A stretch of 64,000 bases of DNA. Origin: Thalassospira lohafexi. GTDB lineage: Bacteria > Pseudomonadota > Alphaproteobacteria > Rhodospirillales > Thalassospiraceae. Shown here in pieces: positions 47,012 to 56,137 of the stretch (the first letter of the stretch is position 1; every line of letters starts with the position of its first letter). Position numbers and translations under genes: made by a program. The notes beneath the pieces are model-generated. The model was not told the DNA's origin, did no database searches, and saw only the letters and a list, made by a program, of their open reading frames with translations. Where the stretch lies: NCBI RefSeq assembly GCF_002844275.1, contig NZ_NXGX01000006.1, forward strand, positions 186,001-250,000. The letters run 5' to 3'.

Positions 47012-47650
47012 TTACGCGCCACGCTTCTCAAGATAAGCAGCCGTGTGCTTGATTACGTCGTCTTGCTGTTTGGCAAAATAGTGATCGGCACCGTCAATCG
47101 TGCGCAAATCCACTTCAATACCCTTCTGGGCATTAAGCTTGTCAGCCAGTTTATTGACCGATGCCAGCGGAATGTTGCTGTCCTGCGTGCCATGGATCAT
47201 CAGACCCGATGACGGGCAGGGTGCCAGGAAGGTGAAATCATATTCGCTGGCCGGCGGTGCGACGCAAACGAACCCGTCAATTTCCGGGCGGCGCATCAAA
47301 AGCTGCATGCCGATCCAGGACCCAAACGAATACCCTGCGACCCACGTGGCGCGCGCATTGGCGTTATAGGTTTGCATCCAGTCAAGAGCCGATGCCGCAT
47401 CAGACAGCTCACCGATCCCTTGATCATAGACGCCCTGCGAGCGACCAACGCCGCGGAAGTTAAAGCGCATGACCGAATAACCGCGATCCTTGAACATGTT
47501 GAACATGTTAAAGCACAATTTATTGTTCATTGTGCCGCCCTGCTGGGGGTGCGGATGGAGAATGAGTGCGATGGGCGAATCGTCAGCGCTGTTATGGTGG
47601 TAGCGACCGTCAAGGCGACCTTCGGGGCCGTTAAAAATGACCTCAGGCAT
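47012..47650 (-). CDS. Alpha/beta hydrolase (COG2945 type)
   Basis: A 212-residue serine hydrolase. The oxyanion-side motif is HPHPQQGGTMNN, the nucleophile elbow is AGYSFGSW, and a late Asp/His pair (IDGADHYF) completes the triad. It matches the short COG2945 group of alpha/beta hydrolases, whose substrates are unknown. It converges on anmK, with the palindromic terminator between them. The start is ATG 47650; upstream sequence is shared with the divergent cysE promoter region. Confidence 0.85.
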   Translation of the reverse strand: MPEVIFNGPEGRLDGRYHHNSADDSPIALILHPHPQQGGTMNNKLCFNMFNMFKDRGYSVMRFNFRGVGRSQGVYDQGIGELSDAASALDWMQTYNANARATWVAGYSFGSWIGMQLLMRRPEIDGFVCVAPPASEYDFTFLAPCPSSGLMIHGTQDSNIPLASVNKLADKLNAQKGIEVDLRTIDGADHYFAKQQDDVIKHTAAYLEKRGA

Positions 47651-47753
47651 GGATCAGACTGCTCCTGTCCACGAATGGAATAATGTGTGCAACAAAAATA
47701 TCCGAGTGTTTTTGTAAGTTTTTTCGTGTTTGCGCATAAATTGCTTTGGGCAA

Positions 47754-47786
47754 ATACTTGACCAAGTTACTCGGTTATCCTATATT
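47754..47786 (+). promoter_or_regulatory. cysE-isc operon promoter overlapping a type 1 IscR site
   Basis: TTGACC (47758-47763) and TATATT (47781-47786) are 17 bases apart. The 25 bases at 47754-47778 fit the E. coli type 1 IscR consensus (ATASYYGAC..YAGTCRRSTAT) at all but a few places. The left half reads ATACTTGACC and the right half ACTCGGTTAT. Overlap with the -35 element and spacer implies repression by IscR carrying its 2Fe-2S cluster. Confidence 0.75.
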
Positions 47787-47812
47787 CCGGCTAACGCAAT
47801 GGCGCCATGTAA

Positions 47813-47843
47813 ACCCGATCTTACGTCTTGCGTAAGGCCGGGT
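47813..47843 (+). other. Stem-loop in the cysE-isc leader
   Basis: ACCCG...CTTACG pairs with CGTAAG...CGGGT around a five-base loop (TCTTG). It lies inside the predicted 5' untranslated region. No T-run follows, so it is not a simple terminator; it may stabilise the message or be a pause site. Confidence 0.4.
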
Positions 47844-47895
47844 GTTGGCGTGGCTGCCGGGAATCGAAGATACTAATTACACAGTGGACCGCCCC

Positions 47896-48624
47896 ATGTT
47901 CAAGCTAATTCGTCAGGAAATTGACGCGATGATTGCCCGCGATCCAGCGGCACGCTCCCGTTTGGAGATCGCGCTCTGTTATCCGGCGTTTCACGCAATC
48001 ATGGGATATCGCGGCACACACTGGCTGTGGCAGCGTGGTTTTCGTATCACAGCCCGCTTCATTTCGCAGATTTTCCGTTGGCTGACCGGGATCGAAATTC
48101 ACCCGGGCGCAAAAATTGGCAAACGGTTCTTTATCGACCACGGCATGGGCGTTGTGATTGGTGAAACGGCCGAGATTGGCGATGACGTAACACTATATCA
48201 GGGGGTGACCCTTGGTGGAACGTCGCCGAGCGTTAATAGCGACGGCCAACGTGGCCTTAAACGCCATCCTACGCTTGAAGATGGCGTGATTGTTGGCTCG
48301 GGCGCGCAAATTCTTGGCCCATTCACCGTGCGCAAGAATGCGCGTGTTGGTGGTAATGCGGTGGTGCTGTCGGAAGTGCCCGAAGGTGCGACTGTGGTCG
48401 GGATCCCCGCCAAGATCGTACGCCACGAAGCCGATGATCGTTTCTGTGCCTATGGCACGCCGATTGGTGATCTGCCTGATCCCGTGGCGCGTGCGCTTGA
48501 AGAGCTTGGTCGTGAAGTCAAAGAACTGCGTGGTCAGGTTGCAGAGCTTAAAACAGATAACAAGTCATCTGATGATGGTGATGTGATTGCCGACAAGCCA
48601 CGCATCGTCGCGTCATCGGAATGA
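47896..48624 (+). CDS. cysE: Serine O-acetyltransferase
   Basis: Makes O-acetylserine from serine and acetyl-CoA, the committed step to cysteine. The 242-residue protein has an N-terminal helical part and a left-handed beta-helix of hexapeptide repeats (IDHGMGVVIGETAEIGDDVTLYQGVTLGGT), with the catalytic His in DHGMG. The C-terminus after about 215 is charged and may bind cysteine synthase. ATG 47896 is preferred. It is the first gene behind the IscR-type promoter, so cysteine supply is tied to iron-sulfur cluster demand. It is 97 bases before iscR. Confidence 0.93.
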   Translation: MFKLIRQEIDAMIARDPAARSRLEIALCYPAFHAIMGYRGTHWLWQRGFRITARFISQIFRWLTGIEIHPGAKIGKRFFIDHGMGVVIGETAEIGDDVTLYQGVTLGGTSPSVNSDGQRGLKRHPTLEDGVIVGSGAQILGPFTVRKNARVGGNAVVLSEVPEGATVVGIPAKIVRHEADDRFCAYGTPIGDLPDPVARALEELGREVKELRGQVAELKTDNKSSDDGDVIADKPRIVASSE

Positions 48625-48721
48625 GTTAGGCGCAGGTTCGCGCCACGAATACGAACAGAGCCCGCTGTCAGGTTTGCAGCCAAAATAGCATAACCGGAGC
48701 AGCAAGGCAGGAGGATGAACC

Positions 48722-49204
48722 GTGAAGCTGAGTACCAAAGGCCGCTATGCCGTGATGGCGATGGTCGATCTTGCTGAAAGCAGCAAGGACCGACCGGTAG
48801 CACTTGCGGATATCGCGGACCGTCAGGAAATTTCACTGTCTTATCTTGAGCAGCTTTTTGGCAAATTGCGCAAAGGCGGCTTGGTCCGTTCCGTGCGTGG
48901 TCCGGGGGGCGGATACCTTCTCGCGCGTACTGCGCAGGAAACCCGCGTTGCCGATGTGATCTTGGCTGTTGATGAGCCGATCCGCGCAACCCGCTGTAAG
49001 TCCGGGTCGCCAAAAGGATGCAAGGCCAATCAGGGACGCTGCCAAACCCATGAATTGTGGGAAGAACTTGGCAATCAGATTTACCTTTATCTGGCGTCCG
49101 TTAGCCTGGCCGATGTGGTTGGACGCAATGTCAGTGGTTCCTTGCGGGTTTTCCCGTCGAAAACCACGCAAATAGAAGAGCCGTCACAGGTTGCGGCACA
49201 GTGA
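48722..49204 (+). CDS. iscR: Iron-sulfur cluster-sensing Rrf2 regulator IscR
   Basis: A 160-residue Rrf2-family transcription factor with an N-terminal winged helix (MKLSTKGRYAVMAMVDLAE). Three cysteines at 92, 100 and 107 plus His110 match the 2Fe-2S ligand set of E. coli IscR (92, 98, 104, His107). The spacing of the first pair is two residues longer. Holo-IscR would repress the promoter at 47754. AGGAGG is seen upstream of the start (GCAGGAGGATGAACC). It lies inside the operon it should regulate. Confidence 0.93.
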   Translation: MKLSTKGRYAVMAMVDLAESSKDRPVALADIADRQEISLSYLEQLFGKLRKGGLVRSVRGPGGGYLLARTAQETRVADVILAVDEPIRATRCKSGSPKGCKANQGRCQTHELWEELGNQIYLYLASVSLADVVGRNVSGSLRVFPSKTTQIEEPSQVAAQ

Positions 49205-49264
49205 TTAGTCCTCTATATCGTGCGTATAGGGACGGCAAATGCGAATAAGGATGATTTTAAACTG

Positions 49265-50392
49265 ATGACCGATCAGGTTTACCTTGATTACAACGCAAGC
49301 GCGCCGCTGTGCTCCGAGGCACAACAGGCAATGATCGCTGCGATGAATATCACGGGGAACCCGTCCTCAGTTCACGCCAGCGGCCGCGCAGCTCGCAAGA
49401 TTGTCGATCATGCGCGCCGTACCATTGCCGATCTGCTTGGGGGTGATCCCGAACGGGTGATCTTTACAAGCGGCGGGACCGAGGCAAACAACCTTGCCCT
49501 GAGTGGGCTGGAAGATGTCACGGTTTTCACCAGTGCGGTTGAACACCCATCGGTGATCGAGGCCCGGTCCGATGCCAAGCGCATCCCGGTTGATGGCGAT
49601 GGGGTGATTGATCTGGCGGCCCTTGAGGCAATGCTGAAAGACGCATCGCAGAAGGGTGAAAAGGTTTTGGTTTCGGTCATGCTGGCCAACAATGAAACCG
49701 GTGTCATTCAGCCTGTCGCAAAGGTTGCTTTGCTGGCGCGCGAATACGGGGCAAAGGTCCATTGTGACGCAGTACAGGCGTTGGGCCGTATACCGTTAGA
49801 CATGGGACGTCTGCTGGTTGATATGGTGTCGATTTCGGCCCACAAGATCGGCGGCCCCAAAGGGATCGGTGCCCTTGCGATTGCTCCAGGTGTGATGCTG
49901 GTGCCGCAAATTCGCGGTGGCGGTCAGGAAAAATACCGCCGCGGCGGCACGGAAAACGTTTTGGGCATTGCAGGCTTTGCTGCCGCAGCCCGGCGGGCCG
50001 AGGCCGGAATGGCGAAAATGACGGAGATCGCAGCAAAGCGCGACCGTCTTGAAACGGAATTGGCATCAGAAGCCCCTGAGCTTGTGATTGCCGGAAAAGG
50101 AACGGAGCGGCTGGTGAATACAAGTTGCCTGATCTTGCCAGGAATGCCCGGGGAAACCCAGGTGATGGCACTGGATTTAGGTGGTGTTGCAATCAGTTCG
50201 GGATCTGCCTGTTCGTCAGGCAAGGTACGTGAAAGCCACGTGCTTAAGGAAATGGGACTTTCCGATATCGGGTCGGCCATTCGGGTCAGTCTGGGATTGG
50301 AAACGACCGACGAAGATATCGATACGTTTGTCCGAGTTTGGAGCCGGATGAGGGGTAATGCAGCGCGCAAGAAGGCGCGTCACGCTGCCTGA
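49265..50392 (+). CDS. Cysteine desulfurase family protein (first of two in tandem)
   Basis: A 375-residue PLP enzyme releasing sulfur from cysteine as a persulfide. The PLP lysine is in [12 protein letters not shown] and the active Cys in [16 protein letters not shown]. It is related to, but clearly different from, the following IscS; its loop around the cysteine and its C-terminus resemble NifS-like forms. Two desulfurases in an isc operon are a known alphaproteobacterial layout. One may serve thiolation of tRNA or other acceptors, which is inference. ATG 49265; a GTG at 49220 would add 15 residues. Confidence 0.88.
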   Translation: MTDQVYLDYNASAPLCSEAQQAMIAAMNITGNPSSVHASGRAARKIVDHARRTIADLLGGDPERVIFTSGGTEANNLALSGLEDVTVFTSAVEHPSVIEARSDAKRIPVDGDGVIDLAALEAMLKDASQKGEKVLVSVMLANNETGVIQPVAKVALLAREYGAKVHCDAVQALGRIPLDMGRLLVDMVSISAHKIGGPKGIGALAIAPGVMLVPQIRGGGQEKYRRGGTENVLGIAGFAAAARRAEAGMAKMTEIAAKRDRLETELASEAPELVIAGKGTERLVNTSCLILPGMPGETQVMALDLGGVAISSGSACSSGKVRESHVLKEMGLSDIGSAIRVSLGLETTDEDIDTFVRVWSRMRGNAARKKARHAA

Positions 50393-50420
50393 CAAGAGAG
50401 TGAGTGAGGAAGTCTTAATT

Positions 50421-51644
50421 ATGAACGAGCTTAAAGCAAAGCCGATCTATCTGGATTACCAGGCAACGACGCCGACCGATCCGCGGGTGGTGGATGCGAT
50501 GCTGCCATACTTCACCGAGAAGTTCGGTAACCCGCATTCGCGCAACCACAGCTTTGGCTGGGAAGCCGAAGACGCGGTTGAAGTCGCGCGCGGACAGGTT
50601 GCCAAGGTCATTGGTGCATCGGCCAAGGAAGTTATCTTTACTTCGGGTGCGACAGAATCGAACAACCTCGCACTTAAAGGTGTGATGAAGTTCTATGGTA
50701 AGAAAAAGCCGCATCTGATCACGGTCGTGACCGAGCATAAATGCGTGCTCGACAGTGCCCGTCACCTTGAGCAAGAAGGGTACAAAGTTACCTATCTTGG
50801 CGTTAAGGATAACGGCCTGATCGACCTTGAAGAACTTAAAGCGGCCATCACCGATGAAACCGCACTTGTGTCCGTCATGGGTGTGAACAACGAAATCGGT
50901 GTGATTCAGCCCCTTAAGGAAATCGGTGCTATCTGCCGTGAACGCAAAGTGTTCTTCCACACCGATTGCGCACAGGCTGTTGGCAAGATTGATCTTGATG
51001 TCGAAGACATGAACATCGATCTGATGTCGATTTCCGCCCACAAGCTTTATGGCCCGAAAGGCGTTGGTGCATTGTTCGTGCGTCGTCGCCCACGTGTTCG
51101 CGTTATCGCACAGATCACCGGCGGTGGTCAGGAACGTGGCATGCGTTCGGGCACGTTGCCGACACCGTTGCTTGTTGGTTTTGGTAAGGCGTGTGATATT
51201 CTGTCGAACGAAATGGCAGAAGAAAACGCCCGCATCACCGAGCTTCGCGATTACACGCTTAAGAAGTTCCGTGATCGTCTGGCTGACATTTACCTCAACG
51301 GTGACGAAGAAGCCCGCGTTTCGGGTAACCTCAATGTTTCATTTGCGTACGTCGAAGGCGAAAGCCTGCAGATGGACATCAAAAACATTGCGGTTTCTTC
51401 GGGCTCGGCATGTACGTCGGCATCGCTTGAGCCGTCTTATGTGCTGCGTGCGCTGGGTGTTGACGAAGAACTCGCCCATACGTCGCTACGTATCGGGATT
51501 GGCCGTTACACGACCAAGGAAGAGCTTGATGAAGCGATCGAGTCAATCAGTGTTGCGGTTGAGCGTCTTCGCGACATGAGCCCGCTTTGGGAAATGGCCC
51601 AGGAAGGCATCGACATTAAGTCGATCGAGTGGGCTGAGCACTAA
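50421..51644 (+). CDS. iscS: Cysteine desulfurase IscS
   Basis: Main sulfur donor for cluster building on IscU and for tRNA thiolation by MnmA, which is also in this window. The 407 residues start [21 protein letters not shown], as in E. coli IscS. The PLP lysine is in [12 protein letters not shown] and the active Cys in [22 protein letters not shown]. The C-terminus with [20 protein letters not shown] is the IscU-docking tail. GAGGA lies before the ATG at 50421, which sits close behind the first desulfurase. Confidence 0.97.
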   Translation: MNELKAKPIYLDYQATTPTDPRVVDAMLPYFTEKFGNPHSRNHSFGWEAEDAVEVARGQVAKVIGASAKEVIFTSGATESNNLALKGVMKFYGKKKPHLITVVTEHKCVLDSARHLEQEGYKVTYLGVKDNGLIDLEELKAAITDETALVSVMGVNNEIGVIQPLKEIGAICRERKVFFHTDCAQAVGKIDLDVEDMNIDLMSISAHKLYGPKGVGALFVRRRPRVRVIAQITGGGQERGMRSGTLPTPLLVGFGKACDILSNEMAEENARITELRDYTLKKFRDRLADIYLNGDEEARVSGNLNVSFAYVEGESLQMDIKNIAVSSGSACTSASLEPSYVLRALGVDEELAHTSLRIGIGRYTTKEELDEAIESISVAVERLRDMSPLWEMAQEGIDIKSIEWAEH

Positions 51645-51718
51645 GAACGACAGACGACGACTTATCGACGTTTTTTATCTCGTGAGAGAGACACAGAACT
51701 TTTAGGAGGATTCCTATC

Positions 51719-52123
51719 ATGGCTTATAGTGAAAAGCTGATCGACCATTACGAAAACCCGCGTAACGTTGGTTCGATGGACAAAAATGAAACGTTCGTTG
51801 GTACCGGTCTTGTTGGTGCTCCGGCCTGTGGTGACGTTATGAAGCTGCAGATCAAAGTGACCCCGGAAGGCATCATCGAGGACGCGAAGTTCAAGACCTT
51901 CGGTTGCGGTTCGGCCATTGCGTCGAGCTCGCTGATCACCGAATGGGTCAAGGGCAAATCGCTTGATGAAGCTGGTTCGATCAAGAACTCGCAGATCGCA
52001 GCAGAACTGGCTTTGCCGCCGGTTAAAATTCACTGCTCGATCCTTGCCGAAGATGCGATCAAAGCCGCTATCAGCGACTACAAAACCAAAAACGGTCAGG
52101 GCGAAGTCGAAGCTGCCGAATAA
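51719..52123 (+). CDS. iscU: Iron-sulfur cluster scaffold protein IscU
   Basis: Scaffold on which 2Fe-2S clusters are built. The 134 residues carry the three ligand cysteines 37 (GAPACGDV), 63 (GCGSAIAS) and 106 (KIHCSIL) and the HscA-binding LPPVK at 99-103. Asp39 after the first Cys, which helps cluster release, is kept. AGGAGG precedes the start and lies in a small AGGA/TCCT inverted repeat. It sits 74 bases behind iscS. Confidence 0.97.
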   Translation: MAYSEKLIDHYENPRNVGSMDKNETFVGTGLVGAPACGDVMKLQIKVTPEGIIEDAKFKTFGCGSAIASSSLITEWVKGKSLDEAGSIKNSQIAAELALPPVKIHCSILAEDAIKAAISDYKTKNGQGEVEAAE

Positions 52124-52167
52124 GCAGCTTTGCCTTTCCCCCGTTTTCGGGAACTCAGGAGAAGACC

Positions 52168-52509
52168 ATGGCATTACCGTCACCGATTTCTGTCACGTCA
52201 GAAGCGCTTGTTCATATCAAGGCGTTGCTTGATAGCCGCGGCAAACCGTCCGAAGGCATCCGGCTTGGTGTGCGCAGCAAAGGGTGTTCGGGCTTGTCCT
52301 ACACGCTGGAATATGCCGACGAAGCCAGTGGCTTTGAGGAAGTTGTCCAGCTTGAGGATGGCGTGAAAATCCTGATTGACCCAAAGGCCATGATGTTCGT
52401 TCTTGGAACAGAAATGGATTATGAGGTCACCAAGATGGAAGAAGGGTTCGTCTTCCGCAATCCCAACGAAAAAGGTCGTTGTGGTTGTGGTGAGTCCTTC
52501 CACATCTAG
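52168..52509 (+). CDS. iscA: A-type iron-sulfur carrier IscA
   Basis: Carries or matures clusters, notably 4Fe-4S, after IscU. The 113 residues have the three conserved cysteines at 40 (SKGCSGLSY) and 105/107 (GRCGCGESFHI). It lies 44 bases behind iscU with AGGAGAAG upstream. A hairpin lies between it and hscB. Confidence 0.96.
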   Translation: MALPSPISVTSEALVHIKALLDSRGKPSEGIRLGVRSKGCSGLSYTLEYADEASGFEEVVQLEDGVKILIDPKAMMFVLGTEMDYEVTKMEEGFVFRNPNEKGRCGCGESFHI

Positions 52510-52556
52510 GATCACCTACGGATTTTCAGGTCTTTACCTGCTTTGAAGATGGTTAT

Positions 52557-52590
52557 GGCCCCAGTGAGTTCGCAGGAATTCACCGGGGCC
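52557..52590 (+). other. Stem-loop between iscA and hscB
   Basis: GGCCCCaGTGA pairs with TCACcGGGGCC (one mismatch) around a 12-base loop. There is no T-run, so it is more likely a processing or stability element separating iscRSUA from the chaperone genes than a full terminator. Confidence 0.45.
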
Positions 52591-52681
52591 GTCGCCTGAA
52601 TGGGGCTGTTTGCACCTGCATATGTCCTGTTCGACGTAAGATGTAATTTGAATTTGTTTTAAATCCTCGGAAGTGCATAGC

Positions 52682-53326
52682 GTGAGCAACACCGGTACCG
52701 AAGATACGGGTACGATGAAACACCCCGCACATAAGGTTTGCTGGTCCTGTAAGGGGCCTGTTGAGGCCAGTGCGCTGTTTTGCGATACATGCAACGCCAT
52801 TCAGGCCCCCGGTCAGCTTGATCATTTCAAGCGGTTTGGTCTTGAACGATCCTTTGTTGTCGATATCGATGCAGTTGAGGCAACGTACCTTAAGCAGCAA
52901 CAAAAACTGCACCCGGATCGTTTCGCATCAAAATCGCCCCGTGAACAGGCCCTGTCATCGCAGCAGGCCGCCAGCCTCAACGAAGCCTTCGAAACGCTTA
53001 AAAATCCGGTCGCACGGGCGCATTATATGCTGCGTCTGGCCGGGGTTGAGCCCGAAGGCGGCGGCGGGCATACGGTCAATGATCCTGAACTTCTGATGGA
53101 AGCGATGGAAATGCGCGAAGCCCTTGATGATGCTGACAACCGTATGACGGTTGATGCCATGATCAAGGATACCCGCAAACAGGCGCGTGCATGCGAAAAT
53201 AATCTTGCCGATGCGTTTGCCAAGGATGCCTTTGACACGGCAAAAAAACTGACCACCCGTCTTAGATACCTGATGAAAATGACCGAGGAAGCGCGCGCGA
53301 AGAAATCGCGTCTCGCGGCAGCCTGA
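52682..53326 (+). CDS. hscB: Iron-sulfur co-chaperone HscB with N-terminal zinc finger
   Basis: J-domain partner that brings IscU to HscA. The protein of about 214 residues has the HPD motif at 77-79 (KLHPDRFASKS) and a C-terminal three-helix IscU-binding part. Ahead of the J domain is a four-cysteine motif, C20-x2-C23 and C34-x2-C37 (CWSCKG and FCDTC), absent from E. coli HscB but present in mitochondrial HSC20. It may bind zinc. Start is GTG at 52682 or 52673; GGAAG supports the former. Confidence 0.9.
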   Translation: MSNTGTEDTGTMKHPAHKVCWSCKGPVEASALFCDTCNAIQAPGQLDHFKRFGLERSFVVDIDAVEATYLKQQQKLHPDRFASKSPREQALSSQQAASLNEAFETLKNPVARAHYMLRLAGVEPEGGGGHTVNDPELLMEAMEMREALDDADNRMTVDAMIKDTRKQARACENNLADAFAKDAFDTAKKLTTRLRYLMKMTEEARAKKSRLAAA

Positions 53327-53352
53327 TCATTTCAATATAACGGATAGAATTC

Positions 53353-55251
53353 ATGGCCTTGCTACAGATCCACGAACCGGGCGAAACGCCACTTCCCCAC
53401 GAAGACGAACGCCAGATTGCGGTCGGTATCGATCTTGGGACCACCAATTCGGTTGTTGCAATTTCGCGCGATGAGAAACCCGAAGTCCTGCGCGATAAAT
53501 CGGGTGGCAATGCGATTGTGCCGTCTGTTGTCTACTACGGTGAAGATACCCCCGTGGTCGGCGAAGCCGCCCGTGATCATATCAACACCGATGCAAGTCG
53601 GGTTGTCTCGTCGGTCAAACGCCTGATGGGGCGCGGCATTGAAGACGTCAAATCGCTGGCGGGTACCTTGCCCTATGACGTCGAAGTTCCCGAAAAATCC
53701 GACGATGATGGCGCTGGCCCGATGATGGTGCGCCTTAATGTCGGGAACCGCGTTTTGACCCCGGTCGAAGTATCTGCCGATATTTTGCGTGCCCTTCGTA
53801 CGCGCGCCGAAGAAAGCCTTGATCAGCCGGTCGAAAAGGCGGTCATCACCGTGCCTGCCTATTTTGATGATGGTGCACGCACCGCGACCAAGGATGCCGC
53901 AACCCTTGCCGGGATCGAAGTCCTACGTCTGGTTAATGAGCCAACTGCTGCGGCCCTTGCCTATGGCCTTGATAACGGGGCAGAGGGGCTTTATGCCGTT
54001 TACGACCTTGGCGGCGGGACGTTTGATATCTCGTTGCTTAAAATGCAAAAAGGCGTTTTTCAGGTCAAGGCAACCGGCGGTGATGCCGCCCTTGGTGGCG
54101 ATGATTTTGATCACGCAATTGCCGAACATCTTTTGGCCCTGCGCAAAGACGGCGGGGCGACCGATGCCCTTGATGCGTCTGATGCCAAACGTCTGCTTAA
54201 AACCGCGCGTAAGGTCAAAGAAGGCCTGACCGATAGCGATGCGGTCGAAGTTGCCGTTGACCTTAATGGCACCAAAACCACCCATTCCGTGACCCGTTCT
54301 GATTTTGAGGCGATGATTGCCAAGCTGGTCTCGCGGACAACCGCGATCACGGAACAAGTTCTTGATGATGCGGATGTGTTGCCCGAAGACGTCAAGGGCG
54401 TGGTTCTTGTCGGTGGCTCAACCCGTGTGCCTGCGGTGCGTAAGGCCGTGGCCGATTTGTTCGAACAAGAACCGCTTTCCAATATCGACCCGGACGAAGT
54501 TGTCGCCCTTGGTGCCGCCCTTCAAGCCGAAGCATTGACCGGTGGGTCTGATAACCTTCTGTTGGATGTGACGCCGCTGTCGCTTGGTCTGGAAACCATG
54601 GGCGGGATTGTTGAAAAGGTCATTGACCGCAATACTCCGATCCCGGTCGCCAAGGGACAGGAATTCACCACCTATCAGGATGGTCAGTCGGCCATGATGA
54701 TCCATGTGGTGCAGGGCGAACGTGAAATGGTTGATCAGTGCCGATCGCTTGCCCGTTTTGCCCTGACCGGTATTCCATCGATGGCCGCAGGGGCCGCGCG
54801 CATTCGCGTACAGTTCAATGTTGATGCCGATGGTCTTTTGACCGTGTCGGCGCGTGAAGAAACCACCGGCGTCGAGCAGGAAGTTGCGGTCAAGCCGACC
54901 TATGGCATCAATGAGGTAGATATGGCCAACATGCTGCGCGACAGCATGGTCCATGCCCGCGAAGATATGCTGATGCGCCTTCTGACCGAAGCGCGCGTTG
55001 AGGCAAAACGCAACATCCTTGCCGTTCAGGCCGCGATGGACGCAGACCACGCGTTGCTAACGCCTGAGGATGACAAAAGCATCAATGACGCCATTGCCAA
55101 ACTTGAAGCGGCAATGGGCGGCGATGATCGTGATGTGATTAATGACGCGGCCGAGGCGCTTGAAAATGCATCGCGCCCGTTTGCCGAAAGCCGAATGGAT
55201 AGCCGCATCCGTCAGGCTCTGACCGGGCAGAATGTGGATGCTGTTAACTAA
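53353..55251 (+). CDS. hscA: Fe-S assembly Hsp70-type chaperone HscA
   Basis: ATP-driven chaperone that acts on IscU and releases clusters to targets. The 632 residues show the Hsp70 ATPase signatures [17 protein letters not shown] ([11 protein letters not shown]), [14 protein letters not shown] and [13 protein letters not shown], then the peptide-binding domain and a helical lid. It is 26 bases behind hscB. A weak hairpin with arms CACCCAA/TTGGGTG follows at 55330-55351, before fdx. Confidence 0.96.
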   Translation: MALLQIHEPGETPLPHEDERQIAVGIDLGTTNSVVAISRDEKPEVLRDKSGGNAIVPSVVYYGEDTPVVGEAARDHINTDASRVVSSVKRLMGRGIEDVKSLAGTLPYDVEVPEKSDDDGAGPMMVRLNVGNRVLTPVEVSADILRALRTRAEESLDQPVEKAVITVPAYFDDGARTATKDAATLAGIEVLRLVNEPTAAALAYGLDNGAEGLYAVYDLGGGTFDISLLKMQKGVFQVKATGGDAALGGDDFDHAIAEHLLALRKDGGATDALDASDAKRLLKTARKVKEGLTDSDAVEVAVDLNGTKTTHSVTRSDFEAMIAKLVSRTTAITEQVLDDADVLPEDVKGVVLVGGSTRVPAVRKAVADLFEQEPLSNIDPDEVVALGAALQAEALTGGSDNLLLDVTPLSLGLETMGGIVEKVIDRNTPIPVAKGQEFTTYQDGQSAMMIHVVQGEREMVDQCRSLARFALTGIPSMAAGAARIRVQFNVDADGLLTVSAREETTGVEQEVAVKPTYGINEVDMANMLRDSMVHAREDMLMRLLTEARVEAKRNILAVQAAMDADHALLTPEDDKSINDAIAKLEAAMGGDDRDVINDAAEALENASRPFAESRMDSRIRQALTGQNVDAVN

Positions 55252-55397
55252 ACACGACCCGAATAATTGACAAACCGGCCACTTGCGGCGATTGTCCCGT
55301 GCAACCGCCAAAGGTCAGGTCGGACACAGCACCCAAATCTTTGATTGGGTGTTAAACAGAGATCGAACAAAAAGTATTACCGAGGAGAAAGGCGCAG

Positions 55398-55733
55398 ATG
55401 CCTAAGATCGTTTTTGTTGAGCCGGATGGCACCGAAAAAGAATTCGACGTCGCCGACGGTTTGTCCGTTCTGGAAGCCGCCCATAAAAACGGCATCGACC
55501 TTGAAGGTGCGTGCGAAGGTTCGCTTGCGTGCTCGACCTGTCACGTCGTTCTGGATGAAGACTGGTTTGATAAACTTGACGAGCCGTCAGAAGATGAAGA
55601 AGACATGCTTGACCTTGCTTTTGGCTTGACCGAAACCTCGCGTCTTGGCTGTCAGATCATCATGAGTGACGAACTTGATGGCCTGCGTGTTAAGCTGCCG
55701 TCAGCGACCCGCAATATGATGGTCGACAAGTAA
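55398..55733 (+). CDS. fdx: ISC-type 2Fe-2S ferredoxin
   Basis: Electron donor for cluster assembly. The 111 residues have cysteines 39, 45, 48 and 85 ([12 protein letters not shown] and RLGCQI) in the adrenodoxin-type pattern C-x5-C-x2-C...C. AGGAGA lies upstream. It is about 146 bases after hscA, a slightly larger gap than within the rest of the operon, so partial separate control is possible. Confidence 0.96.
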   Translation: MPKIVFVEPDGTEKEFDVADGLSVLEAAHKNGIDLEGACEGSLACSTCHVVLDEDWFDKLDEPSEDEEDMLDLAFGLTETSRLGCQIIMSDELDGLRVKLPSATRNMMVDK

Positions 55734-55793
55734 GTTTGACCTTCTTTTTGACCGGATGCACATCGTGGCATTCGGCCACCAAAGGAGACTGAT

Positions 55794-55991
55794 ATGCGCT
55801 GGACAGATATTCAGGACATCGCGATCGAGCTTGAGGATGCCCATCCTGAAAAGGATAACCTCAACCTGCGCTATACCGACCTGCACAAATGGGTCTGCGC
55901 GCTTGAAGGGTTCGACGACGATCCCGAAAAATCGAACGAGAAAATTCTCGAAGCCATTCAGATGGCCTGGATCGACGAACGCGAAGATTAA
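55794..55991 (+). CDS. iscX: Fe-S assembly protein IscX
   Basis: A 65-residue acidic protein (MRWTDIQDIAIELEDAHPEK to the end) that binds IscS and tunes cluster assembly. It matches E. coli IscX in length and in the LRYTDLHKWV region. AAAGGAG precedes the start. It is the last gene of the operon and is followed by a terminator. Confidence 0.95.
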   Translation: MRWTDIQDIAIELEDAHPEKDNLNLRYTDLHKWVCALEGFDDDPEKSNEKILEAIQMAWIDERED

Positions 55992-56010
55992 AATCGCGCT
56001 TGGGTGATGT

Positions 56011-56036
56011 GTCATTCCCGCGCAGGCGGAAATCCA
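56011..56036. repeat. Possible dispersed intergenic repeat
   Basis: The stretch TCATTCCCGCGCAGGCGGAA resembles a short palindromic intergenic repeat common in proteobacterial genomes (arms TTCCCGC and GCGGAA). Only one copy is visible here, so repeat status is unproven. Confidence 0.3.
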
Positions 56037-56059
56037 TCGCACCATCGTTCCATATCGTT

Positions 56060-56096
56060 AAGGCCAGCCCGGAAATATTCCGCAGGCTGGCCTTTT
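56060..56096 (+). terminator. Rho-independent terminator of the isc operon
   Basis: AAGGCCAGCC pairs perfectly with GGCTGGCCTT, with an inner CGGAA/TTCCG stem, followed by T. Confidence 0.85.
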
Positions 56097-56137
56097 CATA
56101 TCCGCATATATGCATAACCGATCAGAGCAGGGCGACC

